Assembly: GCA_964016985.1 (NCBI GenBank)
Contig: OZ024831.1
Span: 25,413,431 to 25,477,430, forward strand
Origin: Anodontia alba
Taxonomy: Eukaryota > Mollusca > Bivalvia > Lucinida > Lucinidae
Direction of reading: 5' to 3'
DNA length: 64,000 nt
Below, one piece after another: positions 53,404-63,744 of this stretch. The notes below the pieces were generated by a model. It saw nothing but the letters and a program-made list of their open reading frames with translations. It searched no databases and was not told the DNA's origin. The translations under genes were made by a program, and so were the position numbers. Positions within the stretch are counted from its first letter, which is position 1. Each line of letters begins with the position of its first letter.

Positions 53404-54510
53404 AAAAAGTAATAAAGCATCTGGAGCCGTGTAACGAAAAAGTTCAGAAAGAAATCGGCTGTGACAATTAAGGGATAGTTTGGGATCTCAAAAATCAGGA
53501 ATGCCTGTGACTTTCTGGTGAATTATATAGAAGTTATTTTATTCTTCGTCAGAAATATTTAATATCAAAACATCTATGAATTTTATCACTGATTCCCTTA
53601 TTATAAAAGATAAAATATTATATTAAATAACTGCCTTTAAATCTGTTAGCCTTTTTAATGAAATCTTATTACTAATTATTTTCACAAATCTACCGTCTTT
53701 CCTTCTGAAAAGATAATATCATTGTACAAACGAGCTATAATCATTGTTATTGTATTTGCGATCAGATAAATAAAACATAGATCACCCTGGTGCAGATATC
53801 ATCTTCAACTGTGACTTTAAAGCCTACGTTATATTGTTATCTAATTATTATCATATGATATGATGTGATATGATGATATCTGATACTAGAACCTGTCAAT
53901 ATTTCAACTTTATCGAACCGATTATGAAGATATTCGTTTTCTGTGATCAACGTGCTTTTATGTAAAATAAAATTGCGATATATTCAAATTCGCTTTTACT
54001 TATCATCCACTTAAAAACGCTTTTGATGTTTGGCTAGCCAAAGAGCCCCACCCCCACCTCCCTCCCACTCCCCACCTTGCGAAGATTCTGATCAGACTGC
54101 TCGATCTGAATTTTCGCTGGGTGGTGCATAATAATCTTGTAGGGAATACCTTGCCTCAGCTCTTATTCTATATTCAGTTGCGGCATTATTGGACAAAATC
54201 TTATTTTTTTTTGTTTTGTCACCATTTTGATACTGCATTTATCATATAAATTTACCCTCTGTTTGTTCATTTTTAATTAAATGAAGTCCATGTCATAAGC
54301 TATGTATAGGTCATTTGCCCCTATATTCACTTATCCTACATGCGACACATTTCATGATTAACTCTTCACCTAGAGGCATGTTTTTATTTCAATATGTTCA
54401 ACCATTAAACGGCAGACAGGGGAACTTTGATACAGGCATGTAAAATATATTAATGTCCAAAGTTTAAACTAGAAGTATCAAAACATTTATAAGTCTATGA
54501 CCATATATAA
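53402..54510. other. Stretch without a clear feature
   Basis: Contains ATATGATATGATGTGATATG (53855-53875, a short TGATA-type repeat), and a family G fragment at about 54078-54115 (GCGAAGATTCTGATCAGACTG). No gene. Confidence 0.35.
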
Positions 54511-54750
54511 AGATAACTATATACACTTGTTAGATTTTCCACCGTTTTGTCAAAAGAGAGACAACTTTTGTGAGTCCATGCTTGCCTTCCTTCTCATCAA
54601 GCAGGTCTGCAAATGGGGTGTTTTTAAAGTTAAGAATTTGCTCCTTTTGGGAGCAAATTCTTCCTTTTAAAATACACCCATTTTCAGAAGGGAGTAAAAC
54701 AATTTCAGCAAAGTTGTCATCCTTGAAGATGTATCAATTCGCCTTTCATA
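54511..54750. mobile_element. Family H element (copy 17)
   Basis: AAAGATAACTATATACACTTG, AAAAGAGAGACAACTTTTGTG, hairpin AAGAATTTGCTCC / GGAGCAAATTCTT around TTTTG, and CCTTGAAGATGTATCAATTC. Confidence 0.65.
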
Positions 54751-54754
54751 ATGT

Positions 54755-55635
54755 CCATAGAACTACCCACTTCCACAAATTTGATTTAATTTTCTATGGA
54801 CGGGTGCTGCCAAAGAAATACGCAGAAAACGACATAGCAATATACACAATGAATCAAAAGTTAGCGCATTATTTTTATACATATTTTCAACTCAGACTTT
54901 GCACATTCGTTTACAGTTTACCTGATTAGTGTTTTGGAAATCACTGACTTCATACAGGACGCCGTGTTCATTTAAAAGCGCTGTAATACTCAGCAAGAAG
55001 TGCCCATTGTTAGAATCGAGACAGAAAGTGAACTAAACTGGAGAAGACGTGAAGAGTTAATTGACAGAAATATTTGTACATTTCTAACAACCACTGCTGT
55101 CGGTTTCATGCCAAACCATATTGATATCAACTACTTTAATTCGTAGTCATTGAAACAGACAAGCACTCATTACAATAGGACGAAAATGATCTAAGGAGCG
55201 TGAAACAGATTTCTTTAATGTTGGTTTAAAAGCCATCACCATGCGCAGTAATTTGTGACAGTTTGTGGCAAAATGAGACTGTTGCTTAAGACAGGAATGT
55301 GCAGATTTGGTTTTATTTTGGTCTGCGTTTTGTTTATTTTAAGATCAAGTTGAATGTTTGGTTTAAACAAATACATTCGCATAAGAGATTATAACCTTGC
55401 TTAACTTCCTTCAGTATTGTCTTACATTCTCTTGTTGACTTTTAGTGTTTACTCATTTGTCTGCTTTTTTTTTAAAGTAAATATGTAACGGGATATTGAT
55501 TTCTTCTTAGTTTTTTTTTTATGGTAATTATTTGATCTAACATGAATTTCGCATTCACTTCCGCACCGAATATTAATATTATTTATTTCAGACATTAATC
55601 AGAATAGAGATTTTAGCCTAATACTGTAAAAGTAT
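54755..55635. other. Stretch without a recognised feature
   Basis: About 880 bp with no repeat family recognised and no coding signal. Confidence 0.35.
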
Positions 55636-55637
55636 CG

Positions 55638-55639
<2 letters not shown>

Positions 55640-55729
<90 letters not shown>
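55640..55729 (+). repeat. (AT)n microsatellite, about 45 units
   Basis: Uninterrupted alternating AT; self-complementary, so able to extrude a cruciform. About 1.1 kb on the intron side of exon 1. Confidence 0.95.
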
Positions 55730-55732
<3 letters not shown>

Positions 55733-56103
55733 CTGTATCGTGTTCAATTAAAGAAAAAAAACTACTTAATGATTTCTTTTATGATAACTTTGGAAAAAAT
55801 AATCATAATCATGGCATATTATAAAACTTTAGACAAAGTACTAATGCGACCTCAAAATATCTCTTCTAAATGCATTATACATTGGTTTAATATGATTTAT
55901 TTAAACAAATGCCATTACAGTAATTCTACATATAGTAACATATAATACAGGATTTGAAAGAAATTGTGAGTTTGTATTAATCATGTACTGATGTTATAAT
56001 GTTAATACTACGTTCTTGTTTTTTTTTTTAAGTAAGGCTAGGACATAGTAGCAATGACGTTAAACTTAAATCTGACGACCATTGGTAAAAGAAAGAGACA
56101 GGA

Positions 56104-56105
<2 letters not shown>
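55730..56105. other. Stretch without a recognised feature
   Basis: AT-rich; no family or gene seen. Confidence 0.35.

Positions 56106-56134
<29 letters not shown>
56106..56134 (+). repeat. (AAT)n microsatellite
   Basis: About nine units. Confidence 0.9.
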
Positions 56135-56137
<3 letters not shown>

Positions 56138-56245
56138 TAACATTAATAATATTGATAATAATATAAACGAGTTTTATCTAGTTGTCTCTTTTAGTTGTTC
56201 TTTTAAAATTTAGTATTATTTCATACGCGCTGTCTCATTTAATGC

Positions 56246-56444
56246 TTAACGCTTAGCACTCTGGGTACAATTTTCAGCAGACGACATTTTGAATTATTTT
56301 TCCTTATTTTTCCCAAGAAAAAGAATTGAAATTTTATGCAAATTGTCCCATTAAATATTGAATCCTGTTTTCTAAGAAAAATAAATATAAACATATAATC
56401 ATATTGTCTTCTGCTGAAACTGCTCAGAGAGTGGTAAAGGTTAA
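56246..56444. mobile_element. Family C element with TTAA on both sides (copy 9)
   Basis: TTAACGCTTAGCACTCTGGG / CTCAGAGAGTGGTAAAGGTTAA (in parts) and the inner TTCAGCAGACGACA / TTGTCTTCTGCTGAA pair. 199 bp. It lies 380 bp from the exon 1 donor. Confidence 0.75.
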
Positions 56445-56629
56445 GTGAATGTAAATCTGCATACCTTATTTGTCACTGTTGTTACTTAAAATATTCGGAA
56501 TGTATTCAAGGTCCAGACCATACTTATTCGAAAATTTGAAGAAATCCTTTTGACTGTCTTGTAATGTGTCAATGGAATTGTGACGGAATGACAGATATAA
56601 TTCCTCCTTAAGACATATTATAACTTGTA

Positions 56630-56695
56630 GAGCATTCTGATCTGGGTATAAACTGCTTGCTCATATTTAACTGACCGAATATTTAGGTTGAATAT
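56630..56695. repeat. CAAACAG-core half-site relic
   Basis: CATTCTGATCTGGGTATAAACTGCTTGCTC followed by GACCGAATATTTAGG (in parts) is a right half of the core module with its usual tail; the left half is absent. Confidence 0.4.
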
Positions 56696-56821
56696 GATAT
56701 TATTTTTCGCATAGATAGATAGATCTACATTTAAGATTTGTTAAGAATACCAAACTTAAATACATGTTGCAAATAATAGACAGAAAGAGTTGATAATTAG
56801 TAAACGTTTCATAATACTTAC

Positions 56822-57401
56822 TTGTTTTACCAGGATTTCTTTTTATCTGCATCCAGCGGAAAGGTTTTGACTGTAAATTTTGGGGTGAAGGGGATTCCGA
56901 TTTCACGGGGGAAGGGGGCGTCATTTGAGAGTTCCAGACATTATGACCTCCATTTGGAATTGAGCACTGTCCCATTGTGTCAACATACGGGCTACCGTAC
57001 ACCGATCTCCCCGAACCAGGTGAGTGGGGAGGGACCCCTCCGTGGGGTACAGTCTGTGTGTCACAGTTAATAGCCGCAAGACCGGTATAGGGGTCTAAAC
57101 ACTGAGGTAACTGTCCTTCTAAATCTTGATATCCAGTATTCCGCACACTTCGCCCCATCATAGAATTATTTCCACTGATATTGTATCCTAAATTTTGGTG
57201 TTGCGTAACATGGCCATTAATCAAACTCAAGTCCATTCCATGTGAAATATTAATGTTAGCATCATAATAACCATGTTGTCCCGTGTCAATGGATCTATTA
57301 TTAATTGTAGAGTACCCATATACCGAATCCGTGGTATTATAGGCGTTGGAATAAGAATGCGCGTCAAGATTGCAAATGGTATAATCGCCTTCCGAATTCA
57401 T
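56822..57401 (-). CDS. Hox1: Hox1/labial homeobox protein, exon 1 (N-terminus and hexapeptide)
   Basis: Seen: an open frame on the minus strand encodes 193 full codons and ends one base into codon 194 at a strong donor (A|GTAAGTAT; GT at 56821-56820). The protein is rich in N, S, Y and G. Near its end it has PFRWMQIKRNPGKT; the hexapeptide core FRWMQI is at residues 181-186. Known: labial/Hox1 proteins carry a W-M-containing hexapeptide followed by KRN, which contacts the PBC (PBX/Extradenticle) partner. Start choice: the frame opens at a GTG (57428) with an in-frame TAA at 57440-57438, and no ATG lies between them. The first ATG is at 57401, with A at -3, so it is taken as the start. Role: nuclear transcription factor patterning the most anterior Hox domain (family knowledge). 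The 5' UTR and transcription start are not defined. Confidence 0.9.
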
Positions 57402-58060
57402 TATTGGAGATGTGTCGTTATCAAGCACTTCAATTCTTTAGAAGTTTTAAAGTCCTGTCAATTTTCTGTGACTCAAATTAGCTGTCTATATCAGCAGATA
57501 TATCTGAAATAAATGAAGGTAAATTACGATGCGAAAATGACAACATTAGTAAACCAGTCTAGAGCACGTGATCACCAATAACCAATCACCGATACGCTAC
57601 AGGATTGAAAGATGAAAGTCCAATTTGATGGATCGGCCGGTGATAAATGGCTTTGAGCGTTTCTGCAATTTCGAGCGTCAGACTAAATCAAATGCCTAAA
57701 GATATAAAGTCAACGTAAAAATGAAATATAGACTCTAACTTACCGTTTTATTCATTTGATCAAGGATTTATGAAATTTTAAAGCGGAATACCTTTTCCAC
57801 TGCTCACGGATGATCATGGATAAAGCATCCAATGCGTCTGAATCACTAAGGAGGAACGCAAAATACGGTGACGTCGCCATCGCTTTTTATTCAAATGGCA
57901 CCATGTGGCGACTCGCCACAGTCTTTAATATTTCATATCCAGCGCTATTGAAGTTGTTAGTTATTATAATGTGGCGAATGATTTATTCGCTTATGAAGTT
58001 GCTCAAACAATCATCGATGCATAAAGGACGGTATAGATACAAATATGAGCAAAAAAGGTG
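57402..58060 (-). promoter_or_regulatory. Hox1 5' flank, relatively repeat-poor
   Basis: About 660 bases immediately upstream of the chosen start codon show no copy of the dispersed families found on either side. The stretch contains an E-box CACGTG (57565-57570), two CCAAT motifs on the plus strand (57575-57579 and 57582-57586), a CTGTCA MEIS-like site (57455-57460) and two TGATNNAT sites (57626-57650). No convincing TATA box was identified. Calling it a promoter rests on position and on sparing from repeats, not on transcript data. Confidence 0.45.
57626..57650 (+). promoter_or_regulatory. Two candidate PBX-HOX bipartite sites
   Basis: TGATGGATCG (57626-57635) and TGATAAATGG (57641-57650) both fit the PBX-HOX pattern TGATNNATNN and lie in the same orientation 15 bp apart, about 225-250 bp upstream of the Hox1 start codon. 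Known: labial and vertebrate Hoxb1 autoregulatory enhancers use TGATGGAT-type PBX-HOX1 sites. Autoregulation here is an inference. Such short motifs also occur by chance. Confidence 0.35.
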
Positions 58061-58069
58061 TCTTCAGAT

Positions 58070-58142
58070 AATGTGCGGACAGCACAGGCCCAGATCAGAC
58101 TGCGCATTTGAAAAGTCTGATCTGAGTCTTTGCTGTCCGTTA
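58070..58142. repeat. GATCAGAC-core hairpin upstream of Hox1
   Basis: GGACAGCACAGGCCCAGATC / GTCTGAGTCTTTGCTGTCC-type imperfect inverted pair around TGCGCATTTGAAAAG. Related to the family G core. First repeat met upstream of the gene. Confidence 0.55.
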
Positions 58143-58149
58143 ATAAAAC

Positions 58150-59790
58150 TACGGAAATAACAATCCATGCATATCAATGGAAACCAAATACCCTGGTGTG
58201 TTTGTGCTGATGCACAGGATGATCAGTCTGCGCATTTCGCGCATGCTCAACGACACCCTTTCGTTTGACTGGTTCAATGATAATGGACTGATGAAATAAA
58301 GGTAGCTTGGTATATATCCACACAGCCAAGATCTAGACTTAACATTTGTGCTGTTGGGTTAGGATCTTCGCTATATATGTGCCGCGCGTGAGAAAAGTTT
58401 TCAGTGTTTTCAGGGCACCTGTGAACACTGAAGGCCTAGATTCTCCTGCACACTCGCCTTGTCGGACCCTCTCTTTTGAGGTTTGTCAGTACAGTCTTCA
58501 GTATCAGATGATTATGTGAACAGACAGTGGAGACCCTGATCAGACTGTATGGATGCGCAACCTGATTTGTGTCTCCGTTGTACACAGTACACACATGCCC
58601 AATGGGCATCTTTTCACATGGCATGTCACCCTTATACATTTATTCGTTTACTAATATTCTATATTGTATAGGTGAACAACATAGACCCTGATCAGATACA
58701 CAAATATGTAAGCTATTTTAGCGTATTTGCTGACCCAAATGTAAGGTAGCTTTTGCTTCCTCAGCCTTGATTTGGCTGACATCGAAAATGAGTCTCGCCA
58801 TGGAAAAAAGAACTACGTAAGCAATGAATACACATACAAACCTATGCATTCGCACAGTTTCATCTTTTTCTTTGCAAAGACCCTTATCAAAAAGAAAAGA
58901 CGACGAAAATACACATGCATACTGTGGATATATAAAATATATTTAAACCCCGCACTGGCACATATATGAATATTTTCCGGATTTGAGGTTTATCTTAGTT
59001 TAAATTCAAACAGATTTGCAGCGACGTTTCCTATAATTTTTGCAGCCTTTACAGAAAAGGATAGTGAGCCGAGGAACAATAGTATCGGTAGTCTTTAAAA
59101 CATATGCCACTTGTACATGTAGCCGAGTAGTGGATCAAGAAATTTAGCAATAGTAGCTCGAATTTAACCTATATATGCTGAAAGATGAAAGCACTGTAGA
59201 CCAAGATCAGACACCCCACACACCCACACATTATGCTGGTATGATTACAGTCGTCTCGTTACATAAAGGATGTTTATATTAGAAATAAACTCAAATGCCA
59301 ACTAAATCCACAAACACTTTGTCTCTTGTGTTGTTAGAAAATTATCAAATTGTATTTCTGGACCAAAGTTACATACTAACAGTTTTATAATATTTTACAA
59401 TATTCCTCTTTAAAGGGATAACTTTGTTTTATCATACTTTAAACGGAACAGTTTTATATTAAAAAAAAAATATGTATGAGAACTTTTGTAGAGGAATACA
59501 CTTCATTTGATGTGCAACATGGGGAAAAAGCCCTTCTGCCATTTGAGAACAGCGAAGATCCAGGTAAACGTGCGCATCCGTGTACTCTGGTCTGATCTGG
59601 ACATTCTCTGTTCGTCGACGTATACTACAGTTTCCATTGTTTCTATAAGCGGAAAACGAAGGCCTATTCACACAGGCTGATCAGGGCCTGCGCTGTCCAC
59701 GAATTGTATAAGGGCCCTTTTCGTGTATTGAGCATCATTTGTTTTTGTACGATATCTCAAGCTCTTACGACATTTGCTGTATTGGAGCCG
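58150..59790. other. Upstream intergenic DNA with GATCAGAC-core relics
   Basis: Core words recur at about 58224-58250 (GATCAGTCTGCGCATTTCGC), 58525-58585 (GACCCTGATCAGACTGTATG), 58683-58702, 59196-59212, 59545-59610 and 59678-59700 (GGCTGATCAGGGCCTGCGCTG). They are decayed and their borders are unclear. No gene is visible; short frames lack known motifs. Confidence 0.4.
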
Positions 59791-59792
59791 AT

Positions 59793-60129
59793 TGTTATCT
59801 GCTGAAACCATCAGAGTATTTTTAATTGAAAGTAAAAGTAAACTACAACAACAAACCTGTGCATTATTAACTATCAAAGCTGACTAACAGCATACATACA
59901 CTTTGGAATATGTTTTGAAATGACGAATATTCGCATTTGTACTAATGAAATTTGTCTAAAACGTTGTCTGCTGAAACCAATAGAGTATTTTTAATAGAAA
60001 GTGAAAGTAAACTCAAAACAAACAAACCTGTGCATTAATAACTATCCAAGCTGACTAGCAGCATACATACACTTTGGAATATGTTTTGAAATGACGAATA
60101 TTCGCATTTGTACTAATGAAATTTGTCTT
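59793..60129 (+). repeat. Tandem duplication, 169-bp unit, two copies
   Basis: CTGAAACCATCAGAGTATTTTT (59802) recurs as CTGAAACCAATAGAGTATTTTT (59971), and the similarity continues to ATTTGTCT at the end of both units with few differences. A recent local duplication. Confidence 0.9.
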
Positions 60130-60381
60130 ATAATATTAAACTTAAACGTTATTCATAATTATCCTATTCATTGACATCATTGTTTCTTTTAAATTTTACA
60201 TAGAATTTAAAACTTATTTTAATTTCATTCTGTTTTGGTAATTTTGTTCAGAATTGTAAATTTTATATCAATGTGAAATATTTAGATTGATGTTTTAAGC
60301 TTGCAGTGTTTTAAGATGATCAGAGCTGTTTTTATTAGAATTAAACCCATTGAAGACTGAAGAGCCCTAAACGGGTAACTG

Positions 60382-60449
60382 GCAAACAGTGCAGACCCAG
60401 ATCAGACGCCGCAGAATGCGGCGTCTGATCAGGGTCTCCACTATTTGCA
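60382..60449. repeat. CAAACAG-core hairpin (near perfect)
   Basis: GCAAACAGTGCAGACCCAGA ... GACGCCGCAGAATGCGGCGTC ... TCAGGGTCTCCACTATTTGC. It is possibly the centre of a family U element starting TTAAACCCATTGAAG at 60343. Confidence 0.7.
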
Positions 60450-60780
60450 AATACTTCATGAATATCTACATCATATAGCCTGACATACCAATGTTTTTAT
60501 TCCTTCTATTTCTTCAGTGTCATTCATTTTCTTTTCTCCCCTATCCCACTCTTTCATCTCCTCTGCTATCTCTTCTATCTCTCTTCCCCCTTTATCTGGG
60601 AGACGACATAAATGACCCACAAGAGTTGACGTGTCAAAAACTCCCAAAAACAATCAAAAACCTAAACTCGAAAATGGAGTTTTCCAATATATAGTGTGGG
60701 ATGGTTTATTCAATCTTTAATGGATTAAAATAATTTTTATTAAATATTAAGAATGCAGGAAACTGGACACTATATTCAGG
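60450..60780. other. Stretch without a recognised feature
   Basis: Pyrimidine-rich in 60500-60600 (CTCTTCTATCTCTCTTCCCCC). No gene. Confidence 0.35.
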
Positions 60781-60784
60781 GAGT

Positions 60785-60896
60785 TTCTATATGAAAACTT
60801 ACCTATGGACAAATGCGCCCAGCGAAAATTTTGACCGGCCTGCTTATTTGAGATGTCTGATCATAATTCTCACAGTGCACACTTTGCATTACGAAA
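60785..60896. mobile_element. Family G element, left part, interrupted by family A (copy 7)
   Basis: GAAAACTTACCTATGGACAAATGCG (in parts), CCCAGCGAAAATTTTGACC and CACACTTTG. The right part continues at 61165-61285 (GGATAGCAAATGATGC, ACGCAGGCTGATTTAAGTC, GAAGGTATGTTTTCTCACG). Confidence 0.65.
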
Positions 60897-61164
60897 ACAA
60901 GCCTACTCAAATACACTGAAAATGTTACCACCAAAAAATGAAAATTTTCAGATAAAAACTCTGATATTTTTCAAAATTCTACTCAAAACATAGATTGTGG
61001 GTACCCGTTAGAACCGCCTCGGCAAGGCGGTTCTAACGAGTACCCACAATATATGTTTCTGAGCAGAAATAAGAAAAATAATGTATACCCCTGTAAATCC
61101 TAATTTTACTATATAAAAGTAGGGTTTAACGGGGTCAACATTATATAGGCATATTTTCGTGATG
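60897..61164 (-). mobile_element. Family A element inserted in family G (copy 21)
   Basis: Reverse orientation. Tip CCTCGGCAAGG. It splits a family G element exactly at CTTTG|GATAGC. Confidence 0.85.
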
Positions 61165-61285
61165 GGATAGCAAATGATGCAAAATTTCTTCATATTGAAA
61201 AAGAGGATTCTGACCAAACGCAGGCTGATTTAAGTCCCCTTTTTTCGCACATTTGAGAAGGTATGTTTTCTCACGTTGTTGCTCA
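61165..61285. mobile_element. Family G element, right part (copy 7 continued)
   Basis: Joins 60785-60896 when the family A copy is removed. Confidence 0.6.
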
Positions 61286-61448
61286 AATGTCTACCAATAG
61301 TTAAGAGACATTGCGTTCTTATAATAAAGAAATGGCGAAAACAAACTAGCAAACAAAAAATTACCTTCCGATTGAAACTACCAATAAAATGGTCACATAA
61401 GGTGGCATTTAAATTAGTTTTAAAATTGTATTTAAATTTAATTGTTCA

Positions 61449-61663
61449 GGGCCTAGTTGTTAAAAACTAACGATGCCGTTAGTTAACGTATCATTAAAAC
61501 TTTGATCATTAAATATGGCATATATGCTAATACTTTTGCTGAAAATGTGAGTAGCTTTTGCAGCAAAAAAACCTGTGAATTAGATATTGTACTTACTAGG
61601 ACAGTTAACAATTTGACCACTAACGAGCTCGTTAAGCTAACGATGCTTTGAACAACTTGGCCC
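61449..61663. mobile_element. Family D palindromic element (copy 6)
   Basis: GGGCCTAGTTGTTAAAAAC and GCTTTGAACAACTTGGCCC. Central GTGAGTAGCTTTTGCAGC has lost the second arm. Confidence 0.75.
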
Positions 61664-61669
61664 TGGTAT

Positions 61670-62615
61670 TTTTATTTAAAAATCATTTACTTGTTAACAT
61701 TGAAGAACATGCATTTATTTTTCCATAAATTACCTGACTGTATCTACCCCGGCATAAGAAGTATACTATGGGTGTATAATGTGTCGGTCCGTCCGTCCGT
61801 GCGACAATGCATCAAAGGTTGTGTAAAATTTGTATGCTTTGCTAATCAGCTGTAAAAGTCTTCATTTGACGTTATTGATATAAGATTAGTATTGTTGCTG
61901 AATGGAAACAGACCGATTGACATCACCTTAATATTGCAGCACCGTGAACCAGATGCTAACTTTTTATATTGTATTGACTGTAATGGGAACTTCTAAACAT
62001 CAATTTGTTTTGAAATTAGTTAGATATATATATATATTATGTTCTTACTACTATTGAGGATGAACGATCACTGTTACAGTTCATATCTCGTATCAAAGAA
62101 CAAGATCTTAGCCCTAGAACTTGCATTGCTATTCCCGTCAGTTTTATGTTAAGAGTTTGGCTCTGCTTATTGTCTGCACCCACGGGCGTAGACAAACTAA
62201 GTATTTGTATTGCTTTGCAAGTACTTTATGAAAGATTATGGACTGGTCCAGTGCTATTTCCGATAGACTGCTCACCGTTATAACCAAGGTTTAGCTGTCA
62301 CAAAAAGCATAGACCACGCTTTTGTTAAAGCTAATACTTGTATTTCTGAAAGTCTCCATTTAAATTTGTTGACGTGTTGGTCATATAACATCTGATTACA
62401 GGTCAGCTGGAATCATACTGTATCATGCTACTGCTGCAGACATAAGGACAAGGTCACAGACCTAGAACTATTGATAATATTTTCGTCAGTTTTATGTTAA
62501 GTTTTGATGTTTGTTTTTTCTTCGTTTATGTTTCTTAAAGTCTCACTACAAGTTGTTGGTGTGTTTCAAAATCTTGTAAGCAAATTGTCTCAAGAATCCC
62601 TAGAGCTAGGTATTA
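61670..62615. other. Upstream stretch without a recognised feature
   Basis: About 950 bp with no family recognised and no coding signal. Confidence 0.35.
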
Positions 62616-62621
62616 TGAAAA

Positions 62622-62890
62622 TACGGCTATTCAAATACACTGAAAATTTTACCACCAAAAAATGGCAATTTTTCAGATAAGAAATTCTGATATTGTTCAT
62701 ATTTCTGCTCAAAACATAGATTGTGGGTACTCGTTAGAACCGCCTCGTTGAGGCGGTTCTAACGAGTACCCACAATCTATGTTTTTGAGCAGAAATAACA
62801 AAAATAACGTATACCCCTGTAAACCCCAGTTTTACTTTATAAAAGTGGGTTTTAAGGGGGTCAAAATTATATAGGTATGTTTTCGTGATG
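62622..62890 (-). mobile_element. Family A element (copy 22)
   Basis: Reverse orientation. Left end mutated (ATTATGAAAATACGG). Tip CCTCGTTGAGG, central stem perfect over at least 35 bases per arm. Right end TTTTCGTGATG. Confidence 0.85.
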
Positions 62891-63270
62891 TCATGAAATG
62901 TTGCAGGCAATCAGGATTCATTGTGTAGATGACTTGTTTAACTTTTGCTGAAATGTCATAAAAAATTGTTCAAATTATGCCCCTTTTCACACGTTAGCAT
63001 TTTAGTGCTTTTGCGACATTTTGTCAGAGCTATGCCTCTTTCCAACATTGGCATTTTATATGGACATGACATGCATTTAGTTGGGGGCATAGTGTTTTAC
63101 AAACAATTTTTTAGTTTCGTAGGAAGTTGGTTCTAAAATCTCATTTAAATATAATTTCAACATAAATTTTGTGGAAAGAGGAAGTGTGTTCATTCCCCTT
63201 AATCAAATGACAAGTTTTTGAAATTTTACATTTGTTCATTTCATTTTAAGTGGGACTAAAAAAAACTCCT

Positions 63271-63516
63271 GGGCCCAGTTGTTCAAAGCATCGTTAGCTT
63301 AACGAGCTCGTTAGTGGTCAAACTGTTAACTGTTCTGGTAAATACAATATCTAATTCACAGGTATTTTTGCTGAAAAAAATGTGAGTAGCTTTTGCAAAT
63401 GCAAAAGCTACCTACATTTTTTTCAGCAAAAATATTAGCGTATATGCCATATTAAATGATCAAAGTTTTAACGATACGTTAACTAAAGACATCGTTAGTT
63501 TTGAACAACTCGGCCC
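63271..63516. mobile_element. Family D palindromic element (copy 7, best preserved)
   Basis: GGGCCCAGTTGTTCAAAGC / TTTGAACAACTCGGCCC. Central hairpin GTGAGTAGCTTTTGCA / TGCAAAAGCTACCTAC flanked by TTTTTGCTGAAAAAAA and its inverse. Confidence 0.85.
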
Positions 63517-63744
63517 AGGGAAATAAATATCTTGACATTGTCGCCTGTTCATATTTAATGAGTTAAGTGACTCTACATTAACCTATTAGAGCAGTATTAT
63601 GCACACATATATGAAAATACATAAAAAAATGTCATAAAAATGTATTAAAACTGCCACTAACTCGTAACCTACAATTATTATCCATGTCAGGTTTGACAGC
63701 TTTTAAAAACAATCCGTTGTCAAATTTATGTTGCTGCAGATTTA

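Larger units (their letters stand above)
9652..56821 (-). other. Hox1 intron 1, about 47.2 kb, packed with transposon relics
   Basis: Inferred from the matching phase and strong consensus of donor (GTAAGT at 56821) and acceptor (CTTTTTCAG at 9652). No other exon-like ORF with recognisable homology lies between them on the minus strand. The intron holds 15 family A elements plus members of families C, D, E, F, G, H, I, R, S, U, V and W, and many microsatellites. The hexapeptide-homeodomain split is the usual labial intron position; the length is unusual. An unrecognised small exon inside it cannot be excluded. Confidence 0.8.

Noticed and set aside
57402..57428. GTG-initiated extension of Hox1 exon 1 by nine codons
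   Set aside because: The frame opens at GTG after an in-frame TAA (57440-57438). Animal nuclear genes normally start at ATG, and the ATG at 57401 has a favourable -3 A.
57481..57520. TATATATC-rich stretch as a TATA box
   Set aside because: It lies only about 100 bases from the start codon within AT-rich DNA, with no initiator or transcript evidence to support it.
7087..60449. CAAACAG/GATCAGAC hairpins as transcription terminators or riboswitches
   Set aside because: They are dispersed repeats at the centres of MITE-like elements in both orientations, with no link to transcript ends, and the genome is eukaryotic.
988..62890. CRISPR-like array from the many identical palindromes
   Set aside because: The copies are hundreds to thousands of bases apart, irregular and in both orientations, in an animal genome. 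They are dispersed mobile elements.
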